Assembly: GCF_000381545.1 (NCBI RefSeq)
Contig: NZ_KB906683.1
Span: 97,330 to 161,329, forward strand
Direction: 5' to 3'
Source of the DNA: Rhodonellum psychrophilum GCM71 = DSM 17998
GTDB lineage: Bacteria > Bacteroidota > Bacteroidia > Cytophagales > Cyclobacteriaceae
Length of the DNA stretch: 64,000 bases
The translations under genes were made by a program, and so were the position numbers. A model generated the notes under the pieces. It saw only the letters and a list, made by a program, of their open reading frames with translations, ran no database searches and was not told the origin of the DNA. Shown piece after piece: positions 44,322 through 55,700 of this stretch (position 1 is its first letter; each line of letters starts with the position of its first letter).

Positions 44322-47300
44322 ATGGCTAAAGACCCATCTGACCCTTTTGAATCCCACATGAAAGGGGGTGAAATGGGTAAATTGATCCGAAATTTCGATT
44401 GGGGAAAAACACTGCTTGGAAACCCTGAAAATTGGCCTGTCAGCTTACAAAACACCCTCAATATCGTACTTACCAACCGCTTCCCAATGGCATTGTGGTG
44501 GGGAAAAGAATTGATTCAGTTTTACAATGACGCCTACATTGACATTCTAGGGATCAAACACCCAAAAGCCTTGGGACAAAGCGCGCGAGAATGCTGGAAA
44601 GAAGTCTGGGAAGTGGTCAAAAACCATGTAGAAACCCCTTTGAACGGAGGTCCGTCTACTTGGATAGAGGACATGATGTTGGAAATAAACAGGAACAACT
44701 TCATGGAAGAAACCCACTTTGCGGTCTCTTACAGCCCCATACCTGACCTTACTGCGCCAAATGGTGTTGGGGGTGTGATCGGTACGGTCCATGAAATCGG
44801 ATTGCAGGTTATTAGTGAGCGAAGGATGATGTTGCTCAGGGACGTGGCGGCAAACGCCAACAAAGCGCGGCTCGCTGAAGAGGCCTGCGTCATCGCGGCT
44901 GCCAATATTGTCAATTTCCCCAAAGACATTCCTTTTGCTTTGATCTATTTGCTCAAGGCAGGAAAATCCGAAGCCAGGCTCGTCGCTACAGCCGGGATTG
45001 GAATGGGTGAAGAAATCAGTCCATTTTTGATTGAAATCGGAAGTGCTTCCGATTGTGAAAAGTGGAATTTGGCCACAGTCCTTCAGACCAAAAAACAATA
45101 TTTAAAGGAAGATTTGCAAGATTGTTTTGAAGATATCCCTCAAGGACCTTGGACAGATGCTCCCAAAAGTGCCGCCATCATTCCTCTGCGCAGCAACAAA
45201 CCAAATGAATTGACAGGCTTTATTGTTTTGGGGATCAGTTCGCGATTGCGCTTCGATGGAAATTACAAAAGCTTTTTTGACTTGCTTTGCTCCCAAATTT
45301 CCTCATCGGTAGCTACTGCTTCCATTATAGAAGATGAGCGCAAACGAGCCGCAACACTTGCCGAAATTGACATCGCAAAGACCGCTTTTTTCAACAACAT
45401 CAGCCATGAGTTCCGAACGCCATTGACCTTGATCCTGGGCCCTTTGGAAACCATCATCAACAGTTCAAAAAACCAACTCAGCCCAGAACATCTCGAAAGC
45501 TTGGAGACCACGCATCGGAATGCGCTTCGCTTATTGAAACTGGTCAACAATCTACTCGACTTTAGCCTCATTCAAAGTGGCCGTCAGAAAGCCAATTTCG
45601 AGCAGGTGGACATTGGATTGTTCACCAAAAACCTGGCAAGTACCTTTCGGTCTGTCATCGAAAATGAAGGCCTCCAGTTTATTGTCAATTTAGGCCCCAT
45701 AGCCGATCCTGTATTTTTGGACAAGGAAATGTGGGAGAAAATTGTATTCAATCTTCTATCCAATGCGCTTAAAAACACCTTAACGGGAACAATTCAAGTG
45801 GATGCCTATGTAGAAAGTAGGCAAATAAAAATCAAAGTGAGCGATTCTGGAATCGGTATCCCGAAGCATGAGCTGGAAAACATTTTCGATCGATTCTTTC
45901 GGGTTCAAAACAGTTTGGGCAGGAGCCACGAAGGTTCTGGACTTGGCCTTGCCATGATCAAGGAACTTGTGCACATACACGGTGGCACCATTCAGGTAGA
46001 AAGCATTTTACACAAAGGAAGCACTTTCACCATTTCCATTCCCACAGGAAAAGAACATTTGCCAGAAGATCAGATCAACGGCGCCCACACGATCAATTTG
46101 GAAAAGCCTTCACTTGGTTTTTTTGAGGAGTCCCGCATCCTATTGGAAGAGAAAATGGTGAAAAACACCTCTGCGGTTTACCCGGCGGGGATTTTTGAAG
46201 AAGATAGCCTTGAGTCGGTCTTGATTGTGGACGACAATGCAGATATGCTTTCATATCTGGAAAAAATTCTTGAGTCGGAGTTTAGGGTGCACACTGCCGA
46301 AAACGGAAAAGTGGCACTCGAAAAAATAGCCCAGAGCCATCCAGACATTATCTTGTCGGACATCATGATGCCGATCAAGGACGGGATTCAACTCCTAAAG
46401 GAAATTAAAGAAAATCCAAAAACTGCCCATATTCCGGTCATTCTGCTTTCTGCGCGTGCAGGTGAGGATTCCAAAATCCAAGGCATAGACATCGGAGCGA
46501 ATGACTTTATCACCAAACCTTTTTCGGCAAAAGAGCTGATCGTGCGGATGAAAGCTCAGCTTAAAATAAAACGTACCCTCCAATTGGCAGATCAGCATTT
46601 GAAGAATCTTTTTCAACAAGCTCCAGTGGCTATCTGTATTTTTAGGGGAATAGATTATGTCATTGAATTTGCAAATGAGGCAATGATCGAATTTTTGGGG
46701 AAAAAGGTTGAACAGGTGCTCAACAAACCAGTTTTTGAGTCGATGCCTGTTTTTAAAGATCAGGGATTTGAAGAACGACTAAAAAACGTCTTGGAAACCG
46801 GAAAACCCTTCATTGCCTCAGAATTGCCAATTACTCACATGAGGGGAGGTAAAATTGAAAACATTTACATCAAGCTGATCTATGAAGCCATGCGCGATGG
46901 GGAAGGGAAGATCACAGGTGTGATGGCTTTGGTAGATGACATTACAGATCAGGTCTTGATGCGGAAAAAAGTAGAAGAGAGTGAAAACCGATACCGTGAA
47001 TTGATCCATTCCTCCCCTTTTATGATCGCCAGTTTTAAAGGCGAAGAAATGATCATCGAAATCGCCAACAATGCCATCTTGGAACAGTGGGGCCAGGACC
47101 GCAGTGTAATCGGGAAATCATTGTTTTCAGTTTTACCGGATTTGGCAAAGCAAGGATTTGATGAGATTCTGGCAAATGTGTACCGTACAGGAGAGGTCTT
47201 TACAGCCTATGAAATGCCCGTTACATTGGTAAGAAATGGGATTCCCGAGTTGTTTTATTTCAATTTTATTTATTATGCCCAACGGGATCTGGAGGGAAAC

Positions 47301-49826
47301 ATCGTAGGCATCATTGATATCGCCAATGAAGTCACGCCCAAAGCCGAATTAAACAAGTCAATTAGGGCTAGCGAAGAGAAGTTTCGAAAGATCATCAACC
47401 TCATGCCAGAGAAGGTTTCCAACGCCAACCAAAATGGAGAAGTCATTTATTATAATCAAAGTTGGGCAGATTATACCGGGACAAGTATTGAAGAATTGGT
47501 CACAAACGGCTGGGAACAATGGATCCATCCAGAGGATTTGCCTCTCACTATCGAAAATTGGAATGTCGCTGTGACCACAGGCAAGCCCTTCGAGGTAGAA
47601 GCGCGCATGTTGGACAAGAATGGCCATTACAAATGGCACATGAGTCGGGCAAGGCCTATAAAAGATGAAAACGGAGCAATCAGCATGTGGATCGGGGTGA
47701 ATTCTGAAATCCAGCTTCAAAAGGACCAAAACCGGCTCCTGGAAAAAACAGTGAAAATCAGAACCAAAAAATTAAAAAGGACCAATAAAGAACTGAAATC
47801 AAAAAATCAGGAACTGATTATTGCCAAAGAAAAATTAATGTCCGAATATTCTCGAAGTCTGATCGAGGCAAGTCTTGACCCCTTGATCACCCTAAGTCTA
47901 GATGGACAAATCACGGACGTGAACGAGGCAATGGCCAAGATCACAGGAAAGACCAGGCTACAACTCATCGATTCAAACTTTGCGGATTATTTCACAGAAC
48001 CCCAAAAGGCCAAGGAAATTTACCTGGAAGTTTTTGACAAAGGATTTGTGAAGAATTATCCACTAATTTTGATTGATGGAGAATTGATAGATGTCCTTTT
48101 CAACGGCTCCACTTACAAGGATCAATCGGGAAGTGTCCTTGGGGCAGTCGTCATTGCCCGAGTGATTACCGAACAAAAAAGAATCCAGAGAGAACTGATG
48201 AAAGCAAAGGATTCTGCGGAGTCTGCAAGAACCATCGCCGAAACAGCACAAGCAAAAGCAGAGGTTGCCGTCATTGCCAAACAACAATTCCTTTCCAACA
48301 TGAGCCACGAAATAAGGACTCCCATGAATGCAATCATCGGATTCACCAATCTGGTCATGAAAACGGATTTGTCTGGAAAACAAAAAGAGTATATGGATGC
48401 CATCCAAACAAGTGGGGACACTTTACTCCAGCTAATCAATGACATCCTCGATTTGGCAAAAGTAAATAGTGGCCAAATGACGTTTGTCAATGAAGCCTTT
48501 AATCTTCGCGACTCCCTGACCAGTATGCTCAAATTATTCGAGCCAAAAGCAGCTGAAAAGGGTTTGGTTCTGAAAAAAATACTGGATAAAAACATCCCGG
48601 AAATATTGCTGGGTGACCCACTCAGGTTGCATCAAATTCTTTTGAATCTCTTGAGCAATGCGATCAAGTTCACCTCCAAAGGTGAGATTTCGATTGGCGT
48701 GCGTTTGTTGGATGAAAACGATCAAGATGCAACACTGGAATTTGATGTCCATGATACAGGAATCGGAATCCCCGAAAATAAATTGAAATCCATTTTCGGA
48801 AACTTCCAACAAGCAGCCGACGACACCTCAAAACTCTATGGAGGTACGGGATTGGGCTTGGCAATCGCAAAACAACTTGTGGAATCCCAAGGAGGAAGCA
48901 TCCAAGTAAGGAGTCATATAGGACAAGGATCAAGTTTCTCCTTTATTTTGAAATTAAAGAAAACCAAAGACGAGATTATCGTGAATGAAGAGATAAAAAT
49001 GACAGTTGATGTAACCAAAAACATCAAGGTTTTGGTAGCTGAGGATGTCGCATTGAATCAATTGCTTATCAAAACAATTTTACATGGATTCGGTTTTGAA
49101 TTTGAAGTGGTGGATAACGGTGAAATCGCCTTGCAAAAACTGCAAACCAAGTCCTATGACATCATTCTGATGGACTTGCAAATGCCCGTCATGAATGGTT
49201 TCGAGGCCACAAAACATATCCGGGAGATCCTCAAATCGAATATCCCGATCATCGCCTTGACGGCCGATGTGACCACGATGGACAAAGGAAAGTGTTTGGA
49301 ATATGGCATGACGGATTACTTAGCAAAACCAATACATGAAAAGATTCTTTACAACAAGATCGTGGAGCTGGTAGGCGCTCATTTTCAACCGAATACAGAC
49401 CCCATCCAAACTGATATCCAAAATGGGGCTCAAGACAAAACAACAAAGAAGCTTATCAAACTTGAATATTTGAAAAGTATCACATCCTCAGACAAGGTCT
49501 TGATAAAAGAAATAATCTCCGTTTATCTTACTCAAACACCCCAATACCTCGAAGGAATAAAGCTGAGCCTGGAAAATGAAGACTGGAAAGGAATTTATCA
49601 GTTTGCACATAAAATGATTCCTTCCTTCTTCATCATCGGATTGGATAAAGAATTCAGCGATATTGCCACAGATATCCAAGATTATTCAGCCGATGTCTCC
49701 AATAGAAACAAAATACAGGAACGAGTGGATTCCCTTCAAGCGATCATGGAACAAGTTTATATAGAATTAGAAGCAATTATGTCACTCAATAACAATTCAC
49801 AAGATGGAGTCTGGAAAAACAATTAA
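44322..49826 (+). CDS. Double hybrid histidine kinase with Hpt (1,834 aa)
   Basis: A soluble multi-module kinase. Order: PAS-like (about 15-150), GAF-like (about 165-335), HisKA-1 with H362 (NNISHEFRTPLTLIL) and HATPase-1 (DSGIGIPKHEL about 507; GSGLGLAM), receiver-1 with D680 (LSDIMMPIKDG) and lysine in TKPFS, then four PAS domains (about 755-875, 885-1010, 1020-1135, 1185-1290, with a coiled coil before the last), HisKA-2 with H1329 (SNMSHEIRTPMNAIIGF), HATPase-2, receiver-2 with D1618 (LMDLQMPVMNG) and an Hpt domain with H1763 (FAHKMIPS). No transmembrane segment is evident, so the signals are cytoplasmic. The two kinase cores differ in type (Bacteroidota one-component-like versus ArcB/BarA-like), suggesting a fusion. 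It overlaps the downstream receiver gene by 23 bp, likely the Hpt target. Confidence 0.95.
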   Translation: MAKDPSDPFESHMKGGEMGKLIRNFDWGKTLLGNPENWPVSLQNTLNIVLTNRFPMALWWGKELIQFYNDAYIDILGIKHPKALGQSARECWKEVWEVVKNHVETPLNGGPSTWIEDMMLEINRNNFMEETHFAVSYSPIPDLTAPNGVGGVIGTVHEIGLQVISERRMMLLRDVAANANKARLAEEACVIAAANIVNFPKDIPFALIYLLKAGKSEARLVATAGIGMGEEISPFLIEIGSASDCEKWNLATVLQTKKQYLKEDLQDCFEDIPQGPWTDAPKSAAIIPLRSNKPNELTGFIVLGISSRLRFDGNYKSFFDLLCSQISSSVATASIIEDERKRAATLAEIDIAKTAFFNNISHEFRTPLTLILGPLETIINSSKNQLSPEHLESLETTHRNALRLLKLVNNLLDFSLIQSGRQKANFEQVDIGLFTKNLASTFRSVIENEGLQFIVNLGPIADPVFLDKEMWEKIVFNLLSNALKNTLTGTIQVDAYVESRQIKIKVSDSGIGIPKHELENIFDRFFRVQNSLGRSHEGSGLGLAMIKELVHIHGGTIQVESILHKGSTFTISIPTGKEHLPEDQINGAHTINLEKPSLGFFEESRILLEEKMVKNTSAVYPAGIFEEDSLESVLIVDDNADMLSYLEKILESEFRVHTAENGKVALEKIAQSHPDIILSDIMMPIKDGIQLLKEIKENPKTAHIPVILLSARAGEDSKIQGIDIGANDFITKPFSAKELIVRMKAQLKIKRTLQLADQHLKNLFQQAPVAICIFRGIDYVIEFANEAMIEFLGKKVEQVLNKPVFESMPVFKDQGFEERLKNVLETGKPFIASELPITHMRGGKIENIYIKLIYEAMRDGEGKITGVMALVDDITDQVLMRKKVEESENRYRELIHSSPFMIASFKGEEMIIEIANNAILEQWGQDRSVIGKSLFSVLPDLAKQGFDEILANVYRTGEVFTAYEMPVTLVRNGIPELFYFNFIYYAQRDLEGNIVGIIDIANEVTPKAELNKSIRASEEKFRKIINLMPEKVSNANQNGEVIYYNQSWADYTGTSIEELVTNGWEQWIHPEDLPLTIENWNVAVTTGKPFEVEARMLDKNGHYKWHMSRARPIKDENGAISMWIGVNSEIQLQKDQNRLLEKTVKIRTKKLKRTNKELKSKNQELIIAKEKLMSEYSRSLIEASLDPLITLSLDGQITDVNEAMAKITGKTRLQLIDSNFADYFTEPQKAKEIYLEVFDKGFVKNYPLILIDGELIDVLFNGSTYKDQSGSVLGAVVIARVITEQKRIQRELMKAKDSAESARTIAETAQAKAEVAVIAKQQFLSNMSHEIRTPMNAIIGFTNLVMKTDLSGKQKEYMDAIQTSGDTLLQLINDILDLAKVNSGQMTFVNEAFNLRDSLTSMLKLFEPKAAEKGLVLKKILDKNIPEILLGDPLRLHQILLNLLSNAIKFTSKGEISIGVRLLDENDQDATLEFDVHDTGIGIPENKLKSIFGNFQQAADDTSKLYGGTGLGLAIAKQLVESQGGSIQVRSHIGQGSSFSFILKLKKTKDEIIVNEEIKMTVDVTKNIKVLVAEDVALNQLLIKTILHGFGFEFEVVDNGEIALQKLQTKSYDIILMDLQMPVMNGFEATKHIREILKSNIPIIALTADVTTMDKGKCLEYGMTDYLAKPIHEKILYNKIVELVGAHFQPNTDPIQTDIQNGAQDKTTKKLIKLEYLKSITSSDKVLIKEIISVYLTQTPQYLEGIKLSLENEDWKGIYQFAHKMIPSFFIIGLDKEFSDIATDIQDYSADVSNRNKIQERVDSLQAIMEQVYIELEAIMSLNNNSQDGVWKNN

Positions 49827-50238
49827 GGTATTCTTGGTGGATGATGACACTTTGTTTTTGAAGTCATTGGAAATCCAATTCAAGAAGTTGGGTGGATTTG
49901 AAGTATCAACCTTTGAAAGCGGATCACTCTGCATCGCCAATTTAAATCAAAATCCAGATGTCATAATTTTGGATTATCATTTGGACAGCATTGACAAAGA
50001 AGCGATGAACGGAATAGAAACCTTGGACAAAATCAAAGAAATCCAACCCAAGCTACCCGTGGTCATGCTTTCTTCACAGGATAAAATCGAAGTAGCGATA
50101 AACTGCATGCACCATCATGCCCACGACTATATCACAAAGAGTGAGACCTCCTTTATCCGGATCCAAAAAAATATAGATCGAATTTTCAGTTATCAGAAAA
50201 TTGAAAAGCAATTGAATTGGTACATGGACAGGATGTAA
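49804..50238 (+). CDS. Single-domain response regulator paired with the hybrid kinase
   Basis: 144 residues: acidic residues D13-D15 (FLVDDDTLF), phospho-acceptor D57 (VIILDYHLDS), switch serine in VVMLSSQD and lysine in DYITKSE, where the usual proline is serine. The C-terminal 20 residues form a helix without DNA-binding features. Its start lies inside the kinase gene (23-bp overlap), which couples translation and marks it as the cognate acceptor of the Hpt domain. Output is probably through protein contact. Confidence 0.93.
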   Translation: MESGKTIKVFLVDDDTLFLKSLEIQFKKLGGFEVSTFESGSLCIANLNQNPDVIILDYHLDSIDKEAMNGIETLDKIKEIQPKLPVVMLSSQDKIEVAINCMHHHAHDYITKSETSFIRIQKNIDRIFSYQKIEKQLNWYMDRM

Positions 50239-50273
50239 AAACAGGCACAGAAAATTTTCTGTGCCTGTTTTTA
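50236..50273. terminator. Strong bidirectional terminator
   Basis: AAAAACAGGCACAGAAAA and TTTTCTGTGCCTGTTTTT make an 18-bp perfect palindrome right after the receiver stop. It can end both the plus-strand kinase operon and the long minus-strand efflux cluster. Confidence 0.92.
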
Positions 50274-50376
50274 TTGAAAAATCATCTTTATTTTCTAGTG
50301 AAAAATTCTTTTTGGCTTCTCACCAATCGTCCAACCCCCCTTTTGTCAGGCCCTTAACACAGTTTGTTTTCTGGTA

Positions 50377-51534
50377 TCAATTCAAAATTAGATTGAAAGC
50401 ACCTTTGGAGAGGAATTGTGAATTTGCATCGAAATCGGATGTATTCAAGATCTCCACTCTCCCACCACTTTTTTGCCCAATCAAAACTTCTCTTTTTTCA
50501 AGATAAATCAAGTCATTTTCCATTCCTTTTTTAATCAACACGAAGTTCTTTGTTTCTACATTCACCACACTTTCTTCCGGCAATGAAAGTGCCTGATGAC
50601 TAGCGATGATGATTTTGGATTCCACGAACATTCCCGGAACGAGTTTTTCTCCCTCTTTTTCATTTTTAAGGTGAACGTGGAGGTTGACCATTCTTTTTTC
50701 GTTGACGGATTGGCCCACCAAGAACACCTCTCCCTCGATGGACTCGGTTTCCCCTCCTTGAAGAGAGAAAAATACGGGCTGACCTTGTTTGATGATCACC
50801 GCATCCTTTTCGAAAACATTCAATTCTACATGCAAATGCTCCTTATTGATCAGTTTGACAGCAATGTCTGAGGGATTAAGATAAGTCCCTTGATTTACCA
50901 GTACTGTCTCCACATATCCGAAAGTGGGTGAAAGCACCGAAACCCTTGACGTGATGTTTTCGGGAGTAATTTGGGCAGGGTTCAGGTTGATCAAGAGAAG
51001 TTTCTTTTTAAGACTCTCTGATTTGGCCAAGGTGCTTTGATAATCCGCCTCTGCTTTGAGATAATTCTTCATTGAGGAAATATTTTCGTCGATGAGCACT
51101 TTTTGCCTGTCAAAATCATTCTTTAAATAGGCCAATTGACTCTTTGCATCCAAATAGTCCTGCTGCATTTGTATAAACTCAGGGTTTTCAATGGTAAAAA
51201 GAAGCTGTCCTTTGGACACTTTTTGGCCCACAAGAAGCTCCATTTTTTTGATGTAACCCCCAAAATAAGTACTGATATCGAACCTACCTTCTGCCGGTAC
51301 ATTGACCATCCCAGTTGCGGTAATGTGTTCTGTAAATGCCGATGAAGAAATACTGTCCCAAATCATCCCCGAGCCTTCAAACTGGGCTTGGGTGAGTGTC
51401 ACTTCATTTTGGTTTTGGTTGGTCTTGATTTCAAGTGAAGTCTCCCCTGTATTCTGTCCAGTACATTGTAAAAAAGCCAATGCCAAAGCAAAAAGCCAAA
51501 TCGATTTGAAGTTTGATTTTCTATCGTTTTTCAT
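50377..51534 (-). CDS. Heavy-metal RND efflux periplasmic adaptor (CzcB/CusB-like)
   Basis: 385 residues with a lipoprotein-like signal (LFALALAFLQC). Barrel-sandwich halves (GYIKKMELLVGQKVSKGQLL and VSVLSPTFGYVETVLVNQGT), a helical hairpin between them and a C-terminal barrel (LVPGMFVESKIII) match the CusB/CzcB adaptors. Last gene of the efflux set, 2 bp after the TolC-like gene. It should link the RND pump to the outer-membrane channel and may bind the metal. Confidence 0.93.
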   Translation of the reverse strand: MKNDRKSNFKSIWLFALALAFLQCTGQNTGETSLEIKTNQNQNEVTLTQAQFEGSGMIWDSISSSAFTEHITATGMVNVPAEGRFDISTYFGGYIKKMELLVGQKVSKGQLLFTIENPEFIQMQQDYLDAKSQLAYLKNDFDRQKVLIDENISSMKNYLKAEADYQSTLAKSESLKKKLLLINLNPAQITPENITSRVSVLSPTFGYVETVLVNQGTYLNPSDIAVKLINKEHLHVELNVFEKDAVIIKQGQPVFFSLQGGETESIEGEVFLVGQSVNEKRMVNLHVHLKNEKEGEKLVPGMFVESKIIIASHQALSLPEESVVNVETKNFVLIKKGMENDLIYLEKREVLIGQKSGGRVEILNTSDFDANSQFLSKGAFNLILN

Positions 51535-51536
51535 GA

Positions 51537-52745
51537 TTAGGGATTCATTAGATAATTAATTTCCAAAACTGTCATATTGTAGAGATTGAGATTTTGAAGG
51601 TAGCTGACTTGGATATTCCGAGAATTTTCAATCAACAAGACATACTGAAGAAAGTCTATTTCGCCATTTTTAAAGGCTTCACTGGCTTGCTTGATCAATT
51701 GATCACTCAATTCTTTTCCCTCTTGTTCATAAAAATCAATGGCCTCCATGTATTTTTTCAACTCGATGGTGAGTTGTTCGGTGCGATTCTCTAATTGGAA
51801 CACAAAGTTTTTATTGTCCAGCTGAGACTGCTCTCTGTCAGTCCTCGCAGATCCGATTTTGGCTTTTTGTGCACCAAACCAAAGTGGCAAAGAAACCCCA
51901 ACCTGAAATCCTGGATACACTTTGGAATTTGCACCCGAATTGGTTCCCCTGAAAACTTCTGCGAAGAGATCCGGAAGCAGTTTGTGTTGTTCTAGACCAA
52001 TGGCGTGTTCACTCATTTTTACGGCATTTTCATAGAAAACCACTCCCGGATGGGCATCAACATCGATGATTTCCACATTCAATTTCCGGAGTTGAATATC
52101 CCCAACCTGAACAAGACCATCCATTTGAATCCATTGTTCGAGGACCATATAGGCGTTTTTTTCGCTTTCAATTGCTTGGGCGAGCTGCACCCCAATCTCT
52201 CTTTGCTTGCTTTGTGCAGTGATTTTTTCCAAGTAATTGGTTTCACCAAGTTCAAAGCGTCTACTGGAAGCGATCGAAAACTGCCTGTACAAACTGTCCA
52301 AATATTGGTAATTGGCCTGAAGATTTTTCCAATAAACGATGGAGTAATATGCTTTGGAAACCTCCTTGACCACCTGGATTTTTGATATCTCATATTTTTG
52401 CTGCTGCATCCTAAATCGGTCTTGGTTTATTTTTTTCTGAAAACCATATACCGTTGGAAATTGAAGATTTTGACTGATGCCGAGGACGCTGTTGGAGAAT
52501 CCGTTTTCGGCAATGTCGTTTTGGTCATGCCGGTAAAAAGCCTGTGTTTTTTCGATGTTAAAACCCGTTGGAATAAGTGCTCGGGAACTTTGGACCATTT
52601 TCTCTTGTGCCTTGAGCCCAATATTATTGGCTAGGGCAGCATCAATTGCTTGTTGGAGATCTATGGTCACACTTTGTCCAAAGGCATTCAATGAAAGGCC
52701 AACACTTATGACCAATACTCCTATTGTTAATTTATAGGTCTTCAT
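51537..52745 (-). CDS. TolC-family channel of the metal efflux pump (CzcC-like)
   Basis: 402 residues from the ATG at 52743-52745 (MKTYKLTIGVLVISVGLSLN, signal peptide ending FGQ); the frame is open for 16 more codons upstream, inside the pump gene, but without a signal. OEP repeats are seen (TIDLQQAIDAALANNIGLKA, then VGVSLPLWFGAQKAKIGSAR). It overlaps the 3' end of the pump gene by 14 bp. Forms the outer-membrane exit of the tripartite system. Confidence 0.92.
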   Translation of the reverse strand: MKTYKLTIGVLVISVGLSLNAFGQSVTIDLQQAIDAALANNIGLKAQEKMVQSSRALIPTGFNIEKTQAFYRHDQNDIAENGFSNSVLGISQNLQFPTVYGFQKKINQDRFRMQQQKYEISKIQVVKEVSKAYYSIVYWKNLQANYQYLDSLYRQFSIASSRRFELGETNYLEKITAQSKQREIGVQLAQAIESEKNAYMVLEQWIQMDGLVQVGDIQLRKLNVEIIDVDAHPGVVFYENAVKMSEHAIGLEQHKLLPDLFAEVFRGTNSGANSKVYPGFQVGVSLPLWFGAQKAKIGSARTDREQSQLDNKNFVFQLENRTEQLTIELKKYMEAIDFYEQEGKELSDQLIKQASEAFKNGEIDFLQYVLLIENSRNIQVSYLQNLNLYNMTVLEINYLMNP

Positions 52746-55700
52746 TTTTTTCTTTTGTTTTAAAGAACATTGCATATAGAACCGGGAGGACAATAAGTGT
52801 AAGAAACGTAGCGGAAATCAATCCTCCCACTACCACTGTGGCCAAAGGACGCTGTACCTCCGCACCTGCAGAAGTTGAGATTGCCATAGGTAAAAACCCC
52901 ATCGCAGCAGCAGAAGCTGTCAAAAGCACAGGCCTAAGTCGTTCTTTGGTGCCTTTGATAATCATCTTGAATAGATCGTGGTGGCCCTCACTGTAGAGTG
53001 TTTTGAAGTGCTCTATCAAAACAATCCCATTCAACACTGCAATCCCAAAAAGGGCAATGAAACCAACACCTGCCGAAATACTGAAGGGCATTCCCCTTAT
53101 AGACAACAAAAGGATGCCTCCCACGGCAGAGAATGGAATCGCGGTATAGATGATCAATGCATCACGTAAAGATGAAAAAGCAAAGTACAGGAGCGTAAAA
53201 ATCAAGACCAGTGCAACTGGGACGGCCACCATCAGCCGGGCTTTTGCCAAATTCAAGTTTTCAAACTGACCCCCATAGTCAATGGTATACCCCTCTGGAA
53301 GAATGATGTTTGATTGAATGATTTGCTGGATATCGTTGACTACGGATTGCAAATCCCTATTCCTTACATTGACACCAATCACGATTCTTCTTCTGGTGTT
53401 GTCCCGGGAAATTTTGGCCGGACCTTTATCCAGGTAGATTTCCGCGAATTCGCTTAGTGGCAAAAAAGTCCCGTCTGGTAAATTAACCGATGCTTGTTGG
53501 ATATTTTCGATTTCCTTTCTGAAACCTTCTTCAAACCTAACCACAAGGTCAAACTGCTTTTCACCTTCGAAAACCATTCCTGCTGATTTCCCGGAAAAGC
53601 CCATCGTGACCAAGTCATTGAGCTGACTGATATTGACCCCATATTTTGCGATTTTATTTCTGTCATACTTAATTTTCATCTGGGGAAGTCCGGCGACTTT
53701 TTCCACGATCACATCTGCAGCCCCCTCCAATCCCTTGATTGCAGCTTCGATTTCCTTGGCTTTTAGGTTCAAAACTTCCAGATCCTCCCCAAAAACCTTG
53801 ATGGCCAAATCGGCCCTGACACCTGTGATCAGCTCATTGAACCGCATCTCAATGGGTTGGGTAAATTCAAAATCCAGACCTGGAATGATCGAAAGTGCCT
53901 CTTTAAATGCATCCGCCAATTCGTCTTTTGAGGAAACGGTGACCCATTCAGAAGGTGGCTTCAAGGTGACGATGACATCACTTTCTTCCATGGACATGGG
54001 GTCTGTTGGGATTTCAGCAGCACCAATTCTGCTGACCACCTGGTCCACCTCCGGAAATTTTTTCAGGATTTGTTCTATCCTGGTGGTGGTGGAAATCGTT
54101 TGGCTTAAAGTCGTTCCAGTTTTCAACACCGGCTGGATTACAAAATCCCCTTCATCTAAAGTCGGAATAAATTCACCTCCCATTCTGGAAAAAACCCATC
54201 CGGAAATCACTAAAACACCAATGGCTGCACCCAAAACGATTTTTGTGTGCAGCAATGCCCATTTGATGGATGGCTCATAGAACCAGTTAATCCTGGCGAT
54301 CAATCGGTTGGAAATATTTTTTTTGTTTGGATCAACGGGTTTGACAAACAGGGAGGAGATGACCGGTACATACGTCAATCCCAAAATCATGGTCCCCAAA
54401 AGCGCAAAACTAAAGACCTGTGCCATAGGCCTGAACATTTTGCCTTCCACACCAGAAAGCGTAAGGATGGGAATAAAAACGATGATGATAATGATCTGGC
54501 CAAAAATGGCTGAATGCATCATTTTCGAAGATCCCTCTACCGTCAATGCGTCGATGCGGTCTTTTCTTTGGCCCAACGGAAGCGCATTGATCTCCCTATG
54601 GTTCAAAGAAAGTTTGTAGCTGATAAACTCCACAATAATGACTGCCCCATCTATAATAATCCCAAAATCAATCGCACCTAAACTCATCAGATTGGCATCC
54701 ACTTTGAAAATGTACATCATGCCCAACGCAAAAAGCAGACTCAATGGAATCACCGAGGCAACCACCAAGCCGGAACGAAGATTCCCTAGCAACAAGACCA
54801 CAACAAAAACAACAATCAAACAGCCAAAGATGAGATTTTCGGCAATGGTAAAAGTTGTTTTCCCAATCAGCTCACTCCTGTCCAAAAATCCATTGATGAT
54901 GATTCCCTCCGGAAGGGATTCCCGGATGCTTTCCAGCCTGGCTTTGACCAAGTCAATGGTGGCATTCGAATCGGCCCCTTTGAGCATCATGATTTGCCCA
55001 AGGACTTTTTCACCTTCGCCATTGGCTGTGATGGCGCCAAATCTGTTGGCATGCCCAAAACCCACCTTGGCAATATCTCCTACATAGATGGGCGATCCAT
55101 CTCGATTGTCAACGACGATCTTTGAAATATCCTCCAGACTTTGGATCATGCCTTCGCCTCTGATGAAATAGGTTTCATTGGTTTTCTCTATATATCCCCC
55201 ACCTGCAATGGAATTGTTTCTTTCAAGTGCGGAAAATACGGTGCTCAAGTCCAGATTGAGTGCCCGTAACCGTTCGGGATTGATAGCAACCTCGTATTGT
55301 TTCAAAAATCCACCCCATGTATTGACCTCCACCACGCCAGGAATACCCGAAAGCTGCCTTTTAACTGTCCAATCCTGAATAGTCCTTAATTCAGTGAGCG
55401 TGTATTGATCTTTGAATTCCGGTTCAACATCAATGATATATTGATAGATTTCGCCCAATCCCGTGGATATAGGTCCCATAAAAGGTTTTCCAAAACCTGC
55501 CGGAATCTTTTCCTCTGCGCTTTTGATTTTTTCGGCAATCAATTGTCTGGGAAGGTAGGTCCCGAGATTGTCGTCAAATACGATCGTGACCACAGACAAG
55601 CCAAACTTGGAAATGGATCTGATTTCCTTGACTCCCGGTAGGTTGGACATTTCAAGTTCTACCGGATAGGTAATGTACTTCTCCACATCCTCGGTGGCCA

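Noticed and set aside
52727..52996. Plus-strand frame opposite the pump and channel gene junction
   Set aside because: Antisense shadow of the conserved C-terminus of the RND pump.
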